In this document: positions 60,879-64,000 of the stretch, in pieces
How positions within the stretch are numbered: the first letter of the stretch is position 1
How the letters are laid out: each line of letters begins with the position of its first letter
Source: Apophysomyces variabilis
Taxonomy: Eukaryota; Mucoromycota; Mucoromycetes; Mucorales; Mucoraceae
DNA length: 64,000 bases
Direction: 5' to 3'
Assembly (NCBI GenBank): GCA_002749535.1
Contig: MZZL01000409.1
Coordinates: 3,902,775-3,966,774 of the forward strand
Program-made: the position numbers and the translations under genes
Notes under the pieces: generated by a model
The model's input: the letters and a program-made list of their open reading frames with translations, nothing else
Told to the model about the DNA's origin: nothing
The model's database searches: none

Positions 60879-62054
60879 ATGTATCATTCTACACAACAAG
60901 ATATACTTACTCTGTTAACAACTAACGGTGCTTTTACTTGCGATAACCCTCTATCTCGAGAACAACCATTAACGCAGCCTGGCTTATCTCCTTGGGATCC
61001 TTTGGTACTTAATGACATGATGCACCCCTTGCAGTCTACTTCGGGAAGCAGCTCGGCTTCGACGGATAATCATTCAATTCAATACAACAGCCGAGGTAAA
61101 AAAAAAAAATACGAGAAGTAAAATAAGTTAAATCATGAACTAAAACTAACGTTATTTTGAAGATATGCCTATGAATACATCAAGCTTCTTTAATCCAGAT
61201 CTCTATGGACGTCGTCATTCCGTTGCCACCATCCAGCAACCACTGGGAGTTATACCAGCACATCCGGTTACAGAGGGTTTCATACATCATAGGGCGTCAT
61301 TACCAAATATCTTCTCTCCTATCGTCCCGTCATCGTCACAATCGTTCCATGCACCTCAATTAACTTGGAAACAAAGCAGCCGTCGTAATAGCCGCAACCA
61401 CTATCAGGACGTTGCTTCAACCAAATCTTCGGCGTCCTCGTCTTCGCCACCTTTGCTATTGGAATTCGTAGATAATGATTCCGAGGATGCGAATAGCAAC
61501 AGCAGCAGCTTGCCAGCAGAGGATGACTATCCGATCATCACAGATGCCGACCTCGAAGCAGCGAAAAAAGACCCGAATGCCATCCCACGACGTCAGAAAC
61601 TGCGCTTTGACGGGGACGTCTACACGCCCAAATGGGTCCGCTATACCGGTCAATTAAAAGAAGGGTATTGTGATAGCTGTCAGCCAGGAAAATGGCTCCA
61701 GCTTAAAAATAGTGCCTATTGGTATCATAAGCAATTCTATCATGGCATTTCTTCTGTCTCCGGCAGACAGTTTGTCGAACCTTTGGAATGTCGACCGGCG
61801 GATCACGATGTCATTGAAGGCCTTTGTCACCAATGTCATCAATTCGTGGCCATTTGCAATTCGAAACGAAAAAACAGCGTGCTATGGTATAGACACGCTC
61901 ATAAGGTAATGCTTTGATTTTTACCATATATTTGGGTAATATCTCAACTTTCTTACTGCTGTAGTGTCATATCTATGACAAGCCCAAGACAAAGACCATG
62001 AAAAGGTCGGCATCAGCTACGCCAACCACCCATTCCAAAAGGACCAGGCAATAG
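60879..62054 (+). CDS. Rua1-type zinc-binding transcription regulator (DUF4451)
   Basis: The Rua1 C-terminal domain occurs in fungal regulators including Ustilago Rua1, an activator of ustilagic acid synthesis, and fission yeast Meu26. The product starts MYHSTQQDILTLLTTNGAF at 60879. A long Ser-rich N-terminal half includes RRHSVATIQQPLGV, RRASLPNIF-like and SSRRNSRNHYQD phospho-like sites. The conserved domain lies at the end: LRFDGDVYTPKWVRYTGQLK, EGYCDSCQPGKWLQLKNSAY, WYHKQFYHGISSVSGRQF, EGLCHQCHQFVAI and LWYRHAHKCHIY. The Cys and His pairs fit a zinc-finger-like fold. The tail is short and basic (KRSASATPTTHSKRTRQ). Two introns, at about 61096-61162 and 61906-61965, are supported. Target genes are unknown. 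Confidence 0.88.
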
Positions 62055-63049
62055 CATATGGAAACATGAGTCGCTGAGCGACACGCTGTAAATAGGGCGG
62101 TTATTTAGCATTCAACAAACTACTTATGTCCGGTTGGAACACAAACATGCTCGTTATTTGTCTTTTCTTTCCCTTTCCGTTTTCCCTTTTTTTTTACTGT
62201 GTTTCTTGTTACAAGTGTTTGAAATAGTTCATACAAGTTCAAAATACAGAGTAGCTAGTTTCCCTGTTGCCAGCCAAATATGCAAAAGCGCTACTTTGCT
62301 CCTTGATCCAAGCCGTTTAACATGAAATTTTGACCATGTCACAAAGCTTCTCATATAGGGAAACTGTAACATACTTTGTGGAGCAGAAATAATTACCAGG
62401 TAGCTTAGTAAAACATGTGCGATCTGCGCTGTCCCGATGAGCTGGCAACTTGCCCTGTAGTTAAAGATCGTCGCATAAGTGAACCTAGTCCTAGACAATC
62501 AGATGATGTGGTGGAACGTTTCCATGGAGTTTGGTTCCCGAGAAGAAGAATTAGGTTTATACACCTTATGCTGGTATATTCGACCATCTAGAACGTATTA
62601 TACGTCATATCTTGGCATTTGTTCCTTCCGTTAATTGATCGAGACAACATTGCGTAACTATGGGTGCACACAAACTGACGTTGCATGTTTCGGTTATACA
62701 TCTATTTCATCTCGCTTTCCCACGTATCATCGCTTCCAAACCGCACGACTCGCTGTATAATTCCTTCTTTCTTCAAGCAAAAACCCAATGTGAAAATCAG
62801 AATATGAGAAGCCCAAGATATCATCTTCATCAAGCATCCTTCTGTTTTACTTTATTTAGCTCATTTCTATTATGAGCGTAATGGTCTCATACCTTATCTC
62901 ATTGCCATGGAACGAAAAATAGCTACTTCTACAACGTCAATGAATAGCTGCAATGACATGTCATCCCTGAATATCTTATTTCAATTAAGAATCCAATAAC
63001 ACTGATGTATTTATACGTAATTACATGAGAAGATGAGATGTCACTTTTA
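62055..63049. other. Convergent spacer between the Rua1-type gene and POL1
   Basis: About 1 kb, AT-rich, with small frames of no recognisable content. It lies between two stop codons facing each other, so 3' UTRs are expected. Confidence 0.4.
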
Positions 63050-64000
63050 TTATGCGTAAGAGATACCGGCCATAAGCTTCCCAATATCAACATGTCGATA
63101 GCCTGATCGTTCGAGATATTGCTCGGCAACAGCCTTAAGATTAGCAAATTCATGATGGTATTTGTTTCCTATGGATTCAACTTGCACTACGCATGTAACG
63201 TCAGATATAGGATAAGGATCTAGACTCAAAACTTACGTGCGTGAGTGGTTCCTTGTGATTTTGCTTTGGCTTTAGCGGCATCGAATATAAAAGTAAAGTA
63301 CAGAAGCTGAGTATACAGGTTCTTGTCGGTATACTATAGAATGTTTAGATTTTCAGCATATCCCGGAGAAAAGTCTACCTCTCGTCTCATTGCTCCATGA
63401 CACCCTTCATTCAGACAACGACGGCCGAATACCGACATCATCCGTGTTCGCTGGCCGCATGTGTTGTCATCGCATATCAGCCAGCCATGATAGTATCGTC
63501 GAATCACTGATCGGATCATTGCGACTAGCTGCATTCGTACCGAGAAGAAATCCATAGTCTTTTGACAGGCATTGCATTGTAGAGTGCACTGTACAGTGGA
63601 TTCGTTAATTTCCCGGGTGATACCCTCTATCAGGTTTTCGTCTTGACAATGATTGCATTTCAATATCAGACGATCGACATCCTTGAAACGTTCTTTGTCA
63701 CTAATCTGGGATTCGAGTGTAGTAAACTGGTCCTGATCATCGGGATTCGAGCGTATGCCAGAGCTGTATTTGTTAGGGTCCAAGCCTGAATATCTACAGT
63801 TATTATACACCCTTTTATGACTATAGACTTGATTTACCGAGACATTCAGCTATCCTTGCAGGATCTGTTCCATCCATTGGGGAACATAATCGTGCAACAG
63901 GAGGGTGGACTTGCTGGTTAAGATACCACTCAATATCTATCAAAACCTTTAGCCTTTAAACTGCTGATATATCCTACAGGATTACCTAGCTGCATGGTTC
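63050..64000 (-). CDS. POL1: DNA polymerase alpha catalytic subunit, C-terminal part (5' part beyond the window)
   Basis: Pol1 extends primers made by primase and is the core of the pol alpha-primase complex. At the right edge the minus strand reads QLDIEWYLNQQVHPPVARLC, the end of the polymerase palm/thumb, then an intron and YSGLDPNKYSSG. The zinc-binding region follows, with LILKCNHCQDENL, TVQCTLQCNACQKTMDFF, YYHGWLICDDNTCGQRTRMM and GRRCLNEGCHGAMRRE: eight cysteines in two CxxC pairs per module. After an intron: YTDKNLYTQLLYFTFIFDA; after another: EFANLKAVAEQYLERSG and GKLMAGISYA with a stop at 63050. The order is that of the Pol1 C terminus that binds the B subunit and primase. Only about 300 of the expected 1,400 residues are inside the window. 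Confidence 0.94.

Overview
The window is eukaryotic and looks like a compact fungal chromosome. About 27 protein genes lie on both strands, with many GT-AG introns of roughly 40-80 bases, short intergenic spacers and poly-A/T tracts. The gene set is fungal: GATA and Zn2Cys6 regulators, DASH subunit Ask1, a Jen-type carboxylate carrier, a Rua1-type regulator and a CSC1/OSCA channel. The mix of animal/plant-type genes (TDRD3-like OB fold, RUS/DUF647, GRDP) with these suggests an early-diverging fungus, probably Mucoromycota. That placement is inference from gene content; no rRNA or other marker is present.

Layout. 1-9.2 kb: a possible 3' gene fragment, a RUS/DUF647 protein (+), then a minus-strand run of CSN4, DNA primase small subunit PRI1, a small unrecognised gene and an Ert1/AcuK-like gluconeogenesis regulator. 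9.7-17 kb: mitochondrial class IV aminotransferase (+), DUF1769 protein (-), and a CSC1/OSCA channel (+) interrupted by a 544-base N gap. 17.3-29.6 kb: mevalonate diphosphate decarboxylase (-), mitochondrial glutamyl-tRNA synthetase (-), TDRD3-like protein (+), a Rck2/Srk1-type stress kinase (-) and Ask1 (-). 30.4-46.6 kb: asparagine synthetase (+), GATA factor (-), GRDP protein (+), PTC7 phosphatase (-), a tail-anchored coiled-coil protein (+), dihydrofolate synthase (-) and PER1 (+). 47-64 kb: RRP6 (+), Jen1-like transporter (+), macrodomain protein (+), LSM12 (-), F-box/WD40 protein (+), Rua1-type regulator (+) and the 3' end of the DNA polymerase alpha catalytic subunit (-), cut by the window edge.

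Most of the window is ordinary housekeeping DNA and I did not find a clear new defence or biosynthetic system. Two subunits of one enzyme (primase PRI1 and polymerase alpha) fall in the same 64 kb, as do a predicted gluconeogenesis regulator and a carboxylate importer. The least explained stretches are 23.0-24.4 kb, 52.1-54.4 kb and 55.5-58.0 kb, where only small unrecognised frames, a possibly broken gene and possible repeat-derived DNA are visible. Exon limits were read by eye from splice motifs and protein similarity, so gene outer limits are more reliable than inner ones; CDS coordinates span introns.
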